From: Flavobacterium sp. N502540 | GTDB taxonomy: Bacteria; Bacteroidota; Bacteroidia; Flavobacteriales; Flavobacteriaceae | Direction: 5' to 3' | DNA length: 64,000 nt | Assembly (NCBI RefSeq): GCF_025947365.1 | Contig: NZ_CP110012.1 | Span: 3,658,001-3,722,000 of the forward strand | Shown here: piece after piece, positions 26,801 through 35,357 of the stretch | Numbering within the stretch: position 1 is the first letter of the stretch | Layout: each line of letters opens with the position of its first letter | Program-made: the position numbers and the translations under genes | Notes under the pieces: generated by a model | What the model saw: only the letters and a program-made list of their open reading frames with translations | Database searches by the model: none | What the model was told of the DNA's origin: nothing

Positions 26801-28581
26801 TTAATGGCAACATCAACTTTCAGACTTGCTGATACATCTGTAGCGACCAAAGCAATTTCGTTAATGGTAACAGGAAAATTACTTACTGCAGCATCTTTTT
26901 CCTGAATGTGTTTGTAACCGAAATAATCTGCCGTCAAATAGGGAACAACAGTTTGCAAGGTTAAATTCTGGAAAATAATTCCCTTAAAATTTATGGCTTC
27001 TTTTTTCTCGCCTTCCGCATTAGTTGATCCGGATGATTTAGTTGGCGATGCCGCAAGTTCGGCCGCGGTGGTATTTTTATTACTTCCTTTTAAAGCTAAA
27101 CTTCCGTAAAGAACTGCTTTTGGTAAAAACTTTCCATCCTTTACCTTTAGTTCCAGATAGGAGTTTTTTTCTAAAGATGCAGTTGCCTTAAAAGCCTGAA
27201 AACAGATGTTGTTTGTTACATCAGCCTTAAGGATATATTCGTTGTCTACAGGATTTATGATAGCATTGTAAGCTAATCTTCCTCTCGATTTTGGATCACA
27301 TTGCGTATTTTCTTCCGAAGAAACCGGCAGAACAATTTCACCATTAAAGGCGGCCGCTGTCAATGAGTTGGCTCTAAACTCCATCTCGATATGGTCTAAT
27401 GAAAACTGCCAGCCTGCAGCACTTCCTTCTTTAAGACTAAAAACATTATCACCGGAGAATTTACCCGAAACCCCCATTCTGTCAATTAAGAGATTGGCGG
27501 CTTCAAATTTAACTCTCTTGTTCTCGTCTCTCTTATTGAACTGCTCCGGTAATACGACTTTCAGGGATTTGACATAAAAACCTCTCCATAATTTTTCGTT
27601 ACCGGGCACCAGATAATCTTTAACATAATCTGCATCCGGCCATTCGATTTTATCAGAGTTTCTAATATCACTTAAATCGATTACAGCATTGTTAAGCTCA
27701 AAAGCAGGGCCTTTGCCCTTATATGATGTCAATTGGAATTTAGGTAATGATATTTCAATCAAAATATCATTCCAATTGGATACTATTGTTTTGAATGAGC
27801 CTCTAACACGATTAGGAGCGGGAATAAGTTTGTATTCGTCGTCGACGGGTTCGAGATAGGCTCTTGAAAATTCAACGTCTGCAGTAATTCCAAGTTCCTT
27901 AAAACCGTTACAGTCGATTGTTACATAGGTCTTTTTTTCAACAAGTCCGGTAGACATTTCCATGCCTCCTTTTAAAATAAGTAACGAATTCTGACCATTA
28001 ATGTTAATTGGAACATCGCCCAGTAAAACCAAGTTCGTTGCCCCAACTAATCCGCCTTTGTGTGAAAGTTTAATACCGTTGGCACCAAAAAACAACTCTT
28101 TCGGTTTCCCAAGTGAATCATGCTGTGGAATTACGATTTTTACAAAAGCAGTAAGCTCCGTATATTGCGGAGTAAATTTGGCACTGCTGATCCCTAACAT
28201 GTACTGAATTCCTCCAATGGTTTTCTTTATACCAAGAGGCAGCATCGATAATTTTTTGGGCTCTAATAAATCAGTAAGGTTATCGTTTTTGGCAATCTCC
28301 TTAAAAACAGAAATGGCCAGATCACGATCTTTATTGGTTTCCTGCGAAACAGGAAAGTTCTTTTTTAGAAACTCATTGGTGAATTCGCTTTTTGGAGTCT
28401 GGTAATAACTAAGCGAATTGTTAAGAAGACCAATTTCGTCTTTGGGAAGATTTTTAGAAATAAAAACTTTCTTTGAATTGGTAATGGTATCGGTGTAAGT
28501 ATTAGAAAAGCAATTGATGCTAACTAAAAATAAAATAATACATACGATAAAAGGAAATAACTTAAGAGTAGTTTTTTTCAA
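23854..28581 (-). CDS. 1575-residue exported envelope protein, first gene of the toxin/adhesin locus
   Basis: The start is TTG at 28581: an in-frame TAA lies two codons upstream, no ATG is available, and the residues right after are a signal peptide (MKKTTLKLFPFIVCIILFLV). Most of the protein is long beta-rich sequence with Gly/Phe/Asn patterns (for example FKGFGGGAYYQMKKDG and IKGGGAVLLQAKLPNPAWI) that resembles amphipathic or barrel-like envelope proteins. Near residues 1100-1220 there is a bacterial Ig-like segment (TPAQGTKDVDVFTIPQVGFN). It has no clear T9SS C-terminal domain. It opens the co-directional series and is coupled to the FN3 gene. An assembly or transport role for the downstream surface proteins is plausible but unproven, and I do not recognise a named family. 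Confidence 0.65.
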   Translation of the reverse strand: MKKTTLKLFPFIVCIILFLVSINCFSNTYTDTITNSKKVFISKNLPKDEIGLLNNSLSYYQTPKSEFTNEFLKKNFPVSQETNKDRDLAISVFKEIAKNDNLTDLLEPKKLSMLPLGIKKTIGGIQYMLGISSAKFTPQYTELTAFVKIVIPQHDSLGKPKELFFGANGIKLSHKGGLVGATNLVLLGDVPININGQNSLLILKGGMEMSTGLVEKKTYVTIDCNGFKELGITADVEFSRAYLEPVDDEYKLIPAPNRVRGSFKTIVSNWNDILIEISLPKFQLTSYKGKGPAFELNNAVIDLSDIRNSDKIEWPDADYVKDYLVPGNEKLWRGFYVKSLKVVLPEQFNKRDENKRVKFEAANLLIDRMGVSGKFSGDNVFSLKEGSAAGWQFSLDHIEMEFRANSLTAAAFNGEIVLPVSSEENTQCDPKSRGRLAYNAIINPVDNEYILKADVTNNICFQAFKATASLEKNSYLELKVKDGKFLPKAVLYGSLALKGSNKNTTAAELAASPTKSSGSTNAEGEKKEAINFKGIIFQNLTLQTVVPYLTADYFGYKHIQEKDAAVSNFPVTINEIALVATDVSASLKVDVAINIMQNQFNGQTKFYVVGKFDREKGIQKWKYDHLKFEEIKVAADLGGVKFKGSITIMDNDPVYGNGFKGSVSADFTGGIKVEANAIFGSTTFRYWYVDAMVDNLNIPAGAITFKGFGGGAYYQMKKDGFSSSFVASKSNYVPDADSGLGVKAMIKFAGTATANAFWGGAGFEIAFNKHGGLNRISIYGEGHVMQPFEIPGAEEITKALKTVTENESLMGAVASEVLKTNNLSAAAEQLYPNDVKNSMGINAFAAIEYDFRAKTLHGTFDLYIDTPGGFIKGRASGNRAGWAVLHFGPDKWYIRAGTPTDRLGIKLAIGSVEVEAGGYFMLGDDIPGSPPPPDIVAQLLKVDVSKLNYMRDENSIASGKGFAFGSDFSIKTGNLSFLMFYANFQAGFGFDIMVKDYGEAQCKGSGQIGINGWYANGQSYAYMQGELGINIKLFFIRKKISIIKGGGAVLLQAKLPNPAWIRGYMAGEFSLLGGAVKGSFRFKLEFGEQCEFISANPLEGLKSIADITPAQGTKDVDVFTIPQVGFNMPVDKNFNIEGDDGVKTYRLKLEEYTIKKAGAPVIGTLSWNKTNDLVSFNSSEILPEKSDLTLTVKVSFQEYKNGSWQTILDQGQVAMETETRTFTTGVAPNNIPVNNIAYSYPVFDQKYVYQNESKDAYIVLKTGQAYLFDLKAGQSQKAYYKTGNKTANGTISYNADLKKVIVSLPVLENVKPYSLSLMTLETVKDANTNLNENFDKQDLGSNANVEVKSNKLGETLTGGQGVELLQYNFNTSQYNTFQEKMAAKKARKVYTEIVEPNTHALHAENTESEAFDEIEIAGTPKSMNIPLISVEAVLDDSYFKNDIYPLIYQGYPLEADLTLNRNTNLLGNPPVKGVEIIPTYLFDLTNNPKSSYLRERLPYRYNQPFYYNDDFIKIQYKVVNKYLNSQNQAMINKYNYIITGRFPMIKNGIYNVRLNYILPGGQTGTSSIFTFNKTN

Positions 28582-28860
28582 GTCTTAGTAGGTTTGGTTG
28601 GTATTAAGCAATATAGTAGCGTGTTAACGGATCTAAAACAACTTATTTTTGGGTATCAAATAGTGGTCGTTTTTTAACAGAAAAAAATAGTTTATTGAGA
28701 CTATAATTTCTTTTCATAACATTCGATTTCAGGTACAGAGCCGGAGGACAAAAAGGCTCTTTTTATTTGTATTCATTAAGTATCAAATGTTGGTTTTGTT
28801 AAATTTTTGCCAAACATAAACAATCTCTGAATTTATTCTTTACGGCTTTCCACATTATGG
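28582..28860 (+). other. Spacer upstream of the toxin/adhesin locus
   Basis: This is most of the gene-free gap before the TTG start at 28581. It probably holds the locus promoter on the minus strand, but I could not find a convincing TTG-N19-TAnnTTTG match. A weak six-base stem (28737-28742 with 28755-28760) followed by T's on the plus strand is the only other structure noted. Confidence 0.3.
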
Positions 28861-28891
28861 CAAAAAAAAACCCCGGATTGCTCAGGAGTTT
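28861..28891 (-). terminator. Terminator of the yebC-like gene
   Basis: On the minus strand a seven-base stem (AAACTCC with GGGGTTT, one G-U pair) with a ten-base loop runs into a T9 tract (28870 to 28862). It lies 27 bases after the stop of the YebC-family gene and insulates it from the toxin/adhesin locus. Confidence 0.7.
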
Positions 28892-28917
28892 GATTTATAA
28901 AATAAAAATGTAAGTTT

Positions 28918-29631
28918 TTACTCTTCTTTCATTGTATGGTAAACGTTCATCACGTCATCATCTTCTTCGATTTTTTCGATCAGTTTTTCAACATCTGCGA
29001 TTTGAGCTTCGGTAAGTTCTTTTGTGATTTGCGGAATACGTTCAAAACCTGAAGATAAGATTTCCAGACCTCTGTTTTCCAGTTCTTTTTGTAAAGCACC
29101 AAAGCTTCCAAAAGGAGCATAGATTAAGATTCCGTCCTCGTCTTCAAAAACTTCTTCAGCACCAAAATCAATTAGTTCTAATTCTAATTCTTCGGCATCA
29201 ATCTCACCTTTTGCAATTCTGAAATTACAAGTATGATCAAACATAAATTCAACAGAACCCTGAGTTCCCATTGTTCCGTTACATTTGTTAAAATAGCTTC
29301 TGATGTTCGCTACCGTTCTGTTATTGTTGTCAGATGCTGTTTCAATTAAAATTGCAATTCCGTGAGGAGCATATCCTTCAAACAGAATTTCTTTATAGTT
29401 GGCAGTATCTTTATTACTTGCATTTTTTATCGCACGCTCCACATTGTCCTTAGGCATGTTAGCGGCTTTTGCATTTTGTATTACAGCTCTTAATCTAGAA
29501 TTGGCCTCCGGGTTAGGGCCACCTTCTTTAACAGCCATAACAATATCTTTACCAATTCGGGTAAATGTTTTAGCCATTGCTGACCAACGTTTCATTTTTC
29601 TTCCTTTTCTAAATTCGAACGCTCTTCCCAT
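28918..29631 (-). CDS. yebC: YebC/PmpR-TACO1 family protein
   Basis: A 237-residue cytoplasmic protein with the family's hallmarks throughout: MGRAFEFRKGRKMKRWSAMA at the start, GGPNPEANSRLRAVIQNAKA, NMPKDNVERAIKNA, YEG-like FEGYAPHGIAILIE, and NRTVANIRSYFNKCNGTMGT. The length is normal. Members have been described both as DNA-binding transcription regulators and, more recently, as factors that relieve ribosome stalling, related to mitochondrial TACO1. The gene is transcribed alone with its own terminator. The assignment to family is secure; the exact role in this organism is not visible from sequence. Confidence 0.95.
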   Translation of the reverse strand: MGRAFEFRKGRKMKRWSAMAKTFTRIGKDIVMAVKEGGPNPEANSRLRAVIQNAKAANMPKDNVERAIKNASNKDTANYKEILFEGYAPHGIAILIETASDNNNRTVANIRSYFNKCNGTMGTQGSVEFMFDHTCNFRIAKGEIDAEELELELIDFGAEEVFEDEDGILIYAPFGSFGALQKELENRGLEILSSGFERIPQITKELTEAQIADVEKLIEKIEEDDDVMNVYHTMKEE

Positions 29632-29768
29632 TTCTAATTTTTAGTTTTGTGTGGCAAAAATACGGTTATTCCTTATTTTTCCAAAATCAATTGTATTCTT
29701 TTTTTAGTGATTGTTAGGAGTTAGAGGTTAAAAGTGAATGCTGTAAACGGAATACTGAATACCGAAAA

Positions 29769-31799
29769 CTACTTCCACGCATTAAATTCATTAATAACAT
29801 TTACGGCTTCATTTAGATAAGGATTCGTTTTTAAATTGTCAATCTGGTATTGGTTGATCGTTTTGTCATTTGGGTATACGCCCAGTAGAAACTGATTTAC
29901 GGTAGAATTATACACATCCAGAGGGTTATTTTCATTGTTAAAAGTATTGATTTCGGTCCAAAGTGAGTTCACTACTTTTTTCTGTTTGAAGACAGCATCT
30001 AAAGTCATCGGAATTTCCGCTTTTGGAGTATTGATAAGTTTATCAATTTTTTGATTGATTTCTTTTATGTTATTGAAAAAGTAATTGTCTGCCAATCTTG
30101 TTGTACTAGTTTGAGCCAGTTTGTCGATTAAGGCTCTTTTTACGTAAGGCTTAAATTTTAAAGACGGTGTAATACTATCATTTTTAATGGCGGTGGGAAA
30201 ATTGCTTTCTCGTTGATAAACATTTTCATAGAATTCAGGAAGGATTACATCCGGTTTTACTCCGATATATTGATGGCTTTTACCTGTAACCCTGTAAAAT
30301 TTGTTAATGGTAATCTTTAAAAAATCAGTATTTTTAGTTTCGTCAAGCGAAAGAATCGTCTGCATGGTCGCTTTCCCAAGCGTAGTACTTCCTAATAATA
30401 AAGCGCGGTTATAATCCTGCAGTATAGAAGAAAAGAATTCACTTGCCGAGGCAGTATTGCTATTGACCAGAATGACTATCGGACCTTTATAAATCAAACC
30501 TTTATAAGGATCATTGATAATCGATTTTCCCTGATTACGATCTACAACTATAGAAAGTGGTCCGTAGTCAATAAACATTCCGGCTAGTTTTATCGCTTCT
30601 TCCATCGATCCGCCACCATTGTCAATCAAATCAATTACTAGTCCCTTTATATTGTCTCTTTCCAGTTTTATAACTTCACGTGCTACATCATCGGCACAGC
30701 CTTTGCGACTATTGCCTTCTAAGTCGGCATAAAAACTTGGAATTTTGATGTACCCAATTTTACTTTCTTTTCCAACAATAAAGCTAAAAACAGAATTCTC
30801 TTCGTCTTTCATCACCTTTTTTTCGATATAAACATCAAAGCTTTTACCCGAGTTTCGTTTTAAAGTTAACGTGATGCTTTTGTTCGATTCCGATAAAATC
30901 AAAGTCGAAATGGATTCCAGCGAAGCACAGGAAACCTGCAAAGTTTCTTTTTGATTGGATATTGAAATGATCTGATCGCCTTTTTTGATCTGACCTGTTT
31001 GATAAGCAGGACCATTAGGGTCAACTTCGGCTACAATGATTTCATTCTTTTCATTCAAATTGACAGTCATTCCTAAAGATAAATGTTCTTTAGAGAGTGA
31101 AGCAACAAAGCTCGTTTTTGAATCGTCACTAAAATAGGCAGAATGCGGATCAAAGTAGGTACAAAAGAAATTATAGAACTTTTCTTCCTGTTTAACATTT
31201 GTCTCTAAAAGCGTATTGATTCTACATATCTCATTGGATAAGATGAGTTTCTTTGTTTTGAGCTCTATCGACGGAAAATTGACTTTAATTGAATCTAAAT
31301 TGTCACTTAGTTCGGCTATCTCATCCAAAATCTGGTAACGAATTTTTTTAAGCCATACTTTTTCAAGGTTTTCTTTTTTAAGGTAAAAAGGAAATGATTT
31401 TTTATAAAATCGGATCGTATCTGTTTTGCTGTAATCAATAGGTTCATTTTGAATTTTTTGAAGAACCTTTTTGGTTCTCAAAAGACTTTCTTTGTATTTG
31501 GAAGTAATATCAGCCAAAAAACTGCAATTATTACTAAGAATAAAATCGTCCAGGTTTGTGCGGTATTTCTCTGCCATTTCATCGTACTCCGTTTTAAAAA
31601 AAATATTTCGGGAAGGATCTAATTCGTTGATCAGATTATCAAAAACAAAAATCGACAAGCTATCATCAACGGGTTTTGGTCGGATGTGCTCTTCCTGAAT
31701 AACGGCATTTATCTTATTGACTATTTCGCAGGTGGGATCGCCACTTTGACTAAATAGAATATTTGTGGTTAGAATCAATGCCAGTGCTATTTTTTTCAT
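29769..31799 (-). CDS. S41-family tail-specific (carboxy-terminal) protease
   Basis: The signal peptide is MKKIALALILTTNILFSQ, so the enzyme acts in the periplasm. An N-terminal helical region (LINELDPSRNIFFKTEYDEM) is typical of the long Prc/Tsp type. A PDZ domain follows at about 235-320 (LSLGMTVNLNEKNEIIVAEV, DPNGPAYQTGQIKKGDQIIS). The catalytic domain carries SNTASASEFFSSILQDYNRA with the nucleophile Ser, and GKATMQTIL with the general-base Lys about 25 residues later, the spacing known for the Ser-Lys dyad. Such proteases cleave near the C-terminus of envelope proteins. The length of 676 residues fits the long subfamily. It appears monocistronic. Confidence 0.92.
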   Translation of the reverse strand: MKKIALALILTTNILFSQSGDPTCEIVNKINAVIQEEHIRPKPVDDSLSIFVFDNLINELDPSRNIFFKTEYDEMAEKYRTNLDDFILSNNCSFLADITSKYKESLLRTKKVLQKIQNEPIDYSKTDTIRFYKKSFPFYLKKENLEKVWLKKIRYQILDEIAELSDNLDSIKVNFPSIELKTKKLILSNEICRINTLLETNVKQEEKFYNFFCTYFDPHSAYFSDDSKTSFVASLSKEHLSLGMTVNLNEKNEIIVAEVDPNGPAYQTGQIKKGDQIISISNQKETLQVSCASLESISTLILSESNKSITLTLKRNSGKSFDVYIEKKVMKDEENSVFSFIVGKESKIGYIKIPSFYADLEGNSRKGCADDVAREVIKLERDNIKGLVIDLIDNGGGSMEEAIKLAGMFIDYGPLSIVVDRNQGKSIINDPYKGLIYKGPIVILVNSNTASASEFFSSILQDYNRALLLGSTTLGKATMQTILSLDETKNTDFLKITINKFYRVTGKSHQYIGVKPDVILPEFYENVYQRESNFPTAIKNDSITPSLKFKPYVKRALIDKLAQTSTTRLADNYFFNNIKEINQKIDKLINTPKAEIPMTLDAVFKQKKVVNSLWTEINTFNNENNPLDVYNSTVNQFLLGVYPNDKTINQYQIDNLKTNPYLNEAVNVINEFNAWK

Positions 31800-31908
31800 A
31801 AATTGGAATCTTCGTTCAGACTAAAATTACGCTTATTTTTTTATAAAATCTTATTCTTTTCTAAAAATTCTTACATTTAGCTGATTTTTATTTTACAGCG
31901 TTTTTTGT

Positions 31909-31963
31909 CACGAATTCACGAATTTGACAGCCTTTTTTATTTACAATCATTCGTGAATTCGTG
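31909..31963. repeat. 15-bp perfect inverted repeat
   Basis: CACGAATTCACGAAT at 31909-31923 is matched exactly by its reverse complement at 31949-31963. The pairing extends by three more positions with one G-U pair. A related motif occurs between thrC and thrB (45805-45885), so this is probably a dispersed intergenic repeat rather than a gene-specific operator. It lies in the gap between the S41 protease and gcvT, close to the gcvT terminator. Confidence 0.7.
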
Positions 31964-31980
31964 GCAGAAAAAAAACTATA

Positions 31981-32016
31981 AAAAAAATGCATCCACTTGT
32001 TAAGCAATGCATTTTT
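31981..32016 (-). terminator. Terminator of gcvT
   Basis: A perfect 10-bp stem (31983-31992 with 32007-32016) with a 14-base loop ends in a T7 run on the minus strand. It begins about 20 bases after the gcvT stop codon. Confidence 0.8.
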
Positions 32017-32036
32017 AGAATATTTAGGATTAAATA

Positions 32037-33119
32037 TTATTTCTTATAAAAAGGCAATTTAACCACTTTAGCAGCTACATCATTTTTTCTGATTCTGATA
32101 AAGATATCGCTGTCAACAGCACTATTATTTACCGTAACATATCCTAATCCAATACCTTTGTTCATAGAAGGTGACATAGTTCCTGACGTAACTACACCAA
32201 TCACAGCACCTGAAGCATCTACAATCTCGTAGTCATGTCTTGGTACCGCACGTTCCTGCATTTCAAAAGCAATTAGTTTTCTGGTAACACCTTCTTCTTT
32301 TTGTTTTTTCAGATTTTCAGAATTGGTAAAATCTTTAGTAAACTTAGTAATCCAGCCTAATCCGGCCTCTAAAGGTGAAGTAGTATCGTTAATATCATTT
32401 CCGTACAAACAGAATCCCATTTCAAGACGTAAAGTATCACGAGCAGCTAATCCGATAGGTTTAATTCCGAAAGCGGCACCTGCTTCGAAAACTTTATTCC
32501 AGATAGCTTCAGCATCGGCATTTTTACAGTAAATTTCAAATCCGCCAGAACCGGTATAACCAGTCGCAGAAATAATTACATCGTTGAATCCTGCAAAATC
32601 AGCCACCTCAAAATGATAATACGTAATAGCTCCTAAGTCGATAGAAGATAAAGACTGCATAGCTTCAACCGCTTTTGGTCCCTGAATGGCCAATAAAGAA
32701 TAATCATCAGAAATGTTTTTCATTTCAACACCCAAATCATTGTGCGAAGAAATCCAGTTCCAGTCTTTTTCGATATTTGAAGCATTTACAACCAGTAAAT
32801 ATTCTTCTTCTTTCATTTTATATACAATCAAATCATCTACAATTCCACCTTCGTTGTTTGGCAGACAAGAATATTGTGCTCTTCCGATCGTTAAAGTCGA
32901 AGCATCATTTGAAGTTACTTTTTGAATCAAAGCCAAAGCATTTGGACCCGTCAACAAAAATTCTCCCATATGCGAAACGTCAAAAACGCCCACACTGTTT
33001 CGAACCGTTTCGTGTTCAGCATTTACGCCCTCATAGGTAATAGGCATATTGTATCCGGCAAAAGGCAGCATTTTCGCTCCCAAACTCTCATGTATGTGCG
33101 TAAGCGCAGTATTTTTCAT
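32037..33119 (-). CDS. gcvT: Aminomethyltransferase (glycine cleavage system T protein)
   Basis: A 360-residue cytoplasmic enzyme of normal family length. It transfers the methylene group from the H-protein-bound aminomethyl intermediate to tetrahydrofolate, releasing ammonia. Conserved stretches include [20 protein letters not shown] near the start, [11 protein letters not shown], the folate-site region [30 protein letters not shown] and the C-terminal [16 protein letters not shown]. It stands alone here; the other glycine-cleavage genes are not in the window. It has its own terminator, and a TAAATTTG box lies 26 bases upstream of the ATG. Confidence 0.97.
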   Translation of the reverse strand: MKNTALTHIHESLGAKMLPFAGYNMPITYEGVNAEHETVRNSVGVFDVSHMGEFLLTGPNALALIQKVTSNDASTLTIGRAQYSCLPNNEGGIVDDLIVYKMKEEEYLLVVNASNIEKDWNWISSHNDLGVEMKNISDDYSLLAIQGPKAVEAMQSLSSIDLGAITYYHFEVADFAGFNDVIISATGYTGSGGFEIYCKNADAEAIWNKVFEAGAAFGIKPIGLAARDTLRLEMGFCLYGNDINDTTSPLEAGLGWITKFTKDFTNSENLKKQKEEGVTRKLIAFEMQERAVPRHDYEIVDASGAVIGVVTSGTMSPSMNKGIGLGYVTVNNSAVDSDIFIRIRKNDVAAKVVKLPFYKK

Positions 33120-33539
33120 TGTGTTGTTTTATAAAATTGTGTCGCAAATTTATTTAAAAAATATCGAAGATTTATATACTAAATTATTAAAATTCGCAAT
33201 ATTCTTGCCCGATTTATGCATACGCAGCAATATCCCGTAGTTTCAATAGTTTTTTGCGTTTTGGTTTTCTAAGGAATGAAAGAAAGATACTAGCGACAAC
33301 AGAATCTGATTTTAGGATCTTACAAAGTGTCTGTATCTTTATTTTTTATGTAACTTTAAGAGTCTTTTTAAAATTTATTTTTGAGGTTTATTATCAAAGG
33401 ATTTTCGAGTGAAACAAGGCAAATTTTTATGGAATAGCAGCGCTATTGTATAAAAAATTAAGGAAGTTGTAGCCAAAAATCATCATAAGAAAGCCAATAA
33501 ATAAATATTAAACAGGCTCTAAATCATTAAATCTGTCCG
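33120..33539 (+). other. Divergent promoter spacer between gcvT and the NAD(P)H-hydrate dehydratase gene
   Basis: A 420-bp AT-rich gap between two divergent genes. Apart from the TAAATTTG box near gcvT, I see no repeat, RNA gene or convincing ORF in it. The promoter of the plus-strand gene should be in the last ~100 bases but is not distinct. Confidence 0.4.
33145..33152 (-). promoter_or_regulatory. Candidate -7 box of the gcvT promoter
   Basis: TAAATTTG on the minus strand matches the Bacteroidota -7 consensus TAnnTTTG exactly and lies 26-33 bases before the gcvT ATG. No clear TTG is found at the expected -33 distance, so the match is partial. Confidence 0.35.
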
Positions 33540-34385
33540 ATGAAAGATCCATTTCTAATTACAAAAGAGGAAGTTTTAAAATTTCTCAAACCGGTAAATC
33601 CTATAACTCATAAGGGACTTCAGGGACATGCGGTTATTGTTGCAGGAAGTTACGGAAAAGTAGGGGCGGCAGTTTTAGCATCAAAATCCTGTTTAAAATC
33701 GGGTTGCGGACTAGTAACCGTTTTTGTACCAAAATGCGGTTATCAAATTCTGCAAATCTCGATTCCGGAAGTAATGGTAATAACCGATGAAAACACTAAT
33801 TTCCTGACCGGTATTCATCTTCCATTATTACCTCAGGCCATCGGAATCGGACCCGGAATAGGAGTGGAGCTGGGTACCCAAAAAGCACTTTTTGAGTTTT
33901 TAAGAGTGAACAAATCTCCTTTAGTCTTGGATGCCGATGCTCTGAATATTTTGGCAGAAAATTTAACCTGGCTGGAATTAGTTCCTGAAAATACTATTCT
34001 GACACCACATCCAAAAGAACTCGAGCGTTTAATAGGTAAGTGGATTTCAGAATCAGAAAAATTCCAAAAAACGATTGCTTTTTCAGAAAAGTACAAAGTA
34101 ATCATTGTCATGAAAGGCGCACCAACCTACATCATCATTAAGACTGAGATTTACGAAAACACCACGGGAAATGCGGCTTTAGCCACTGCAGGAAGCGGAG
34201 ATACCCTCACAGGAATCATTACGGGCTTACTGGCTCAGGGCTACGAACCTAAATACGCAGCAAAACTAGGCGTTTTCCTCCACGGACTTACATCCGATAT
34301 TGCGTTACCAAAAACAGGGTATGAATCTTTTACAGCTTCTACTATTATTAAGTATTTGGGAAAAGCTTTTTTGAGCTTGGTTTAA
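33540..34385 (+). CDS. nnrD: NAD(P)H-hydrate dehydratase (YjeF C-terminal / NnrD type)
   Basis: A 281-residue cytoplasmic repair enzyme that dehydrates damaged hydrated NADH or NADPH using ADP or ATP. The ribokinase-like fold is marked by GHAVIVAGSYGKVGAAVLAS near residue 27, GPGIGVELGT, LVLDADALNIL, NTILTPHPKELERLIG and the phosphate-anion loop AATAGSGDTLTGIITGL. The usual N-terminal epimerase domain of bifunctional YjeF (NnrE) is absent, so this is a single-domain dehydratase. It is transcribed divergently from gcvT. Confidence 0.93.
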   Translation: MKDPFLITKEEVLKFLKPVNPITHKGLQGHAVIVAGSYGKVGAAVLASKSCLKSGCGLVTVFVPKCGYQILQISIPEVMVITDENTNFLTGIHLPLLPQAIGIGPGIGVELGTQKALFEFLRVNKSPLVLDADALNILAENLTWLELVPENTILTPHPKELERLIGKWISESEKFQKTIAFSEKYKVIIVMKGAPTYIIIKTEIYENTTGNAALATAGSGDTLTGIITGLLAQGYEPKYAAKLGVFLHGLTSDIALPKTGYESFTASTIIKYLGKAFLSLV

Positions 34386-34390
34386 TTTAA

Positions 34391-34493
34391 CCGCAAAGTT
34401 TTACGCAAAGACCCGCAAAGATTTTACACAAAGCCTTACGAACCTTTAAGCTTGTTAAGAATCTTAAAGACAAAACTCTTGCGTACTTTGCGG
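34391..34493. repeat. Intergenic repeat with inverted CCGCAAAG / CTTTGCGG ends
   Basis: CCGCAAAG at 34391-34398 pairs with CTTTGCGG at 34486-34493, and the interior holds further GCAAAG copies. The same words recur at 35810-35870, 36985-37090, 39250-39345, 39660-39745 and 40425-40505, always between genes. Confidence 0.5.
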
Positions 34494-34574
34494 AAAAAAG
34501 TCTAAGCAGTCTAAGCAAGTCTAATATTCTAAAAATCCAAGAATCTAAAAATCTAAATTACTAAGTTTGTATTC

Positions 34575-35357
34575 ATGAAAAATAATTTCGATCTCAGAAC
34601 AGTAAACGTCATGCGTTATATAACGCCATTGCGCGAGGGAGGTTCTTTACCTGCTTTGGCAGAAGCCGATGACGATTTTAAATACGTCTTAAAATTTAGA
34701 GGAGCCGGTCACGGTATAAAAGCTTTGATTGCCGAATTGGTGGGTGGACAAATTGCAAAAGCCTTAAAATTGCAGCTTCCGGAATTAGTTTTCGCCAATC
34801 TTGACGAGGCTTTTGGAAGAACGGAAGCTGATGAAGAAATTCAGGATTTATTGCAAGGAAGTCAGGGATTAAATCTGGCGCTCCATTTTTTATCGGGAGC
34901 CATCACATTCGATCCTGTTGTAACTACCGTTGATGCTAAGCTGGCTTCACAAATTGTTTGGCTGGATGCTTATATTACCAATGTCGACCGTACTTTTAAA
35001 AATACAAATATGCTGATCTGGCATAAAGAATTATGGCTGATTGATCACGGAGCATGTTTGTATTTTCATCATTCCTGGAACAATTGGGAACAGCATGCCA
35101 AAAGTCCGTTTGCATTAATTAAAGATCATGTTTTATTGCCGCAAGCTTCGCTTTTAAAGGAAGTAGATGCTGAATTTAGAGCACTTTTATCGCACGAAAT
35201 ATTAGAAGAAATTGTAAATACAATTCCACTGGAATGGCTGCAATGGGAAGATACCGACGAAAAGCCGGAAACCCTGCGAAATGTATATTTACAATTTTTA
35301 CAGACCCGATTAAATCATTCAGAAATCTTTGTAAACCAGGCGCAAAATGCAAGATAA
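34575..35357 (+). CDS. HipA-like kinase-domain protein
   Basis: A 260-residue protein with a kinase-like catalytic core of the HipA type but lacking the HipA N-terminal subdomain. Recognisable parts are FKYVLKFRGAGHGIKALIAE (nucleotide-binding region with Lys), IVWLDAYITNVDRTFKNTNM (catalytic-loop Asp/Asn context) and LWLIDHGACLYFHHSW (metal-binding Asp in place of DFG). It overlaps the DUF3037 gene downstream by 11 bases, and this pair is common in bacteria as a two-gene unit. HipA itself phosphorylates glutamyl-tRNA synthetase in a toxin-antitoxin system; a similar role here is possible but not shown. No HTH antitoxin gene is adjacent. Confidence 0.82.
   Translation: MKNNFDLRTVNVMRYITPLREGGSLPALAEADDDFKYVLKFRGAGHGIKALIAELVGGQIAKALKLQLPELVFANLDEAFGRTEADEEIQDLLQGSQGLNLALHFLSGAITFDPVVTTVDAKLASQIVWLDAYITNVDRTFKNTNMLIWHKELWLIDHGACLYFHHSWNNWEQHAKSPFALIKDHVLLPQASLLKEVDAEFRALLSHEILEEIVNTIPLEWLQWEDTDEKPETLRNVYLQFLQTRLNHSEIFVNQAQNAR

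Noticed and set aside
28737..28765. Possible plus-strand terminator in the spacer before the toxin/adhesin locus
   Set aside because: The stem is only six bases and no plus-strand gene ends nearby.
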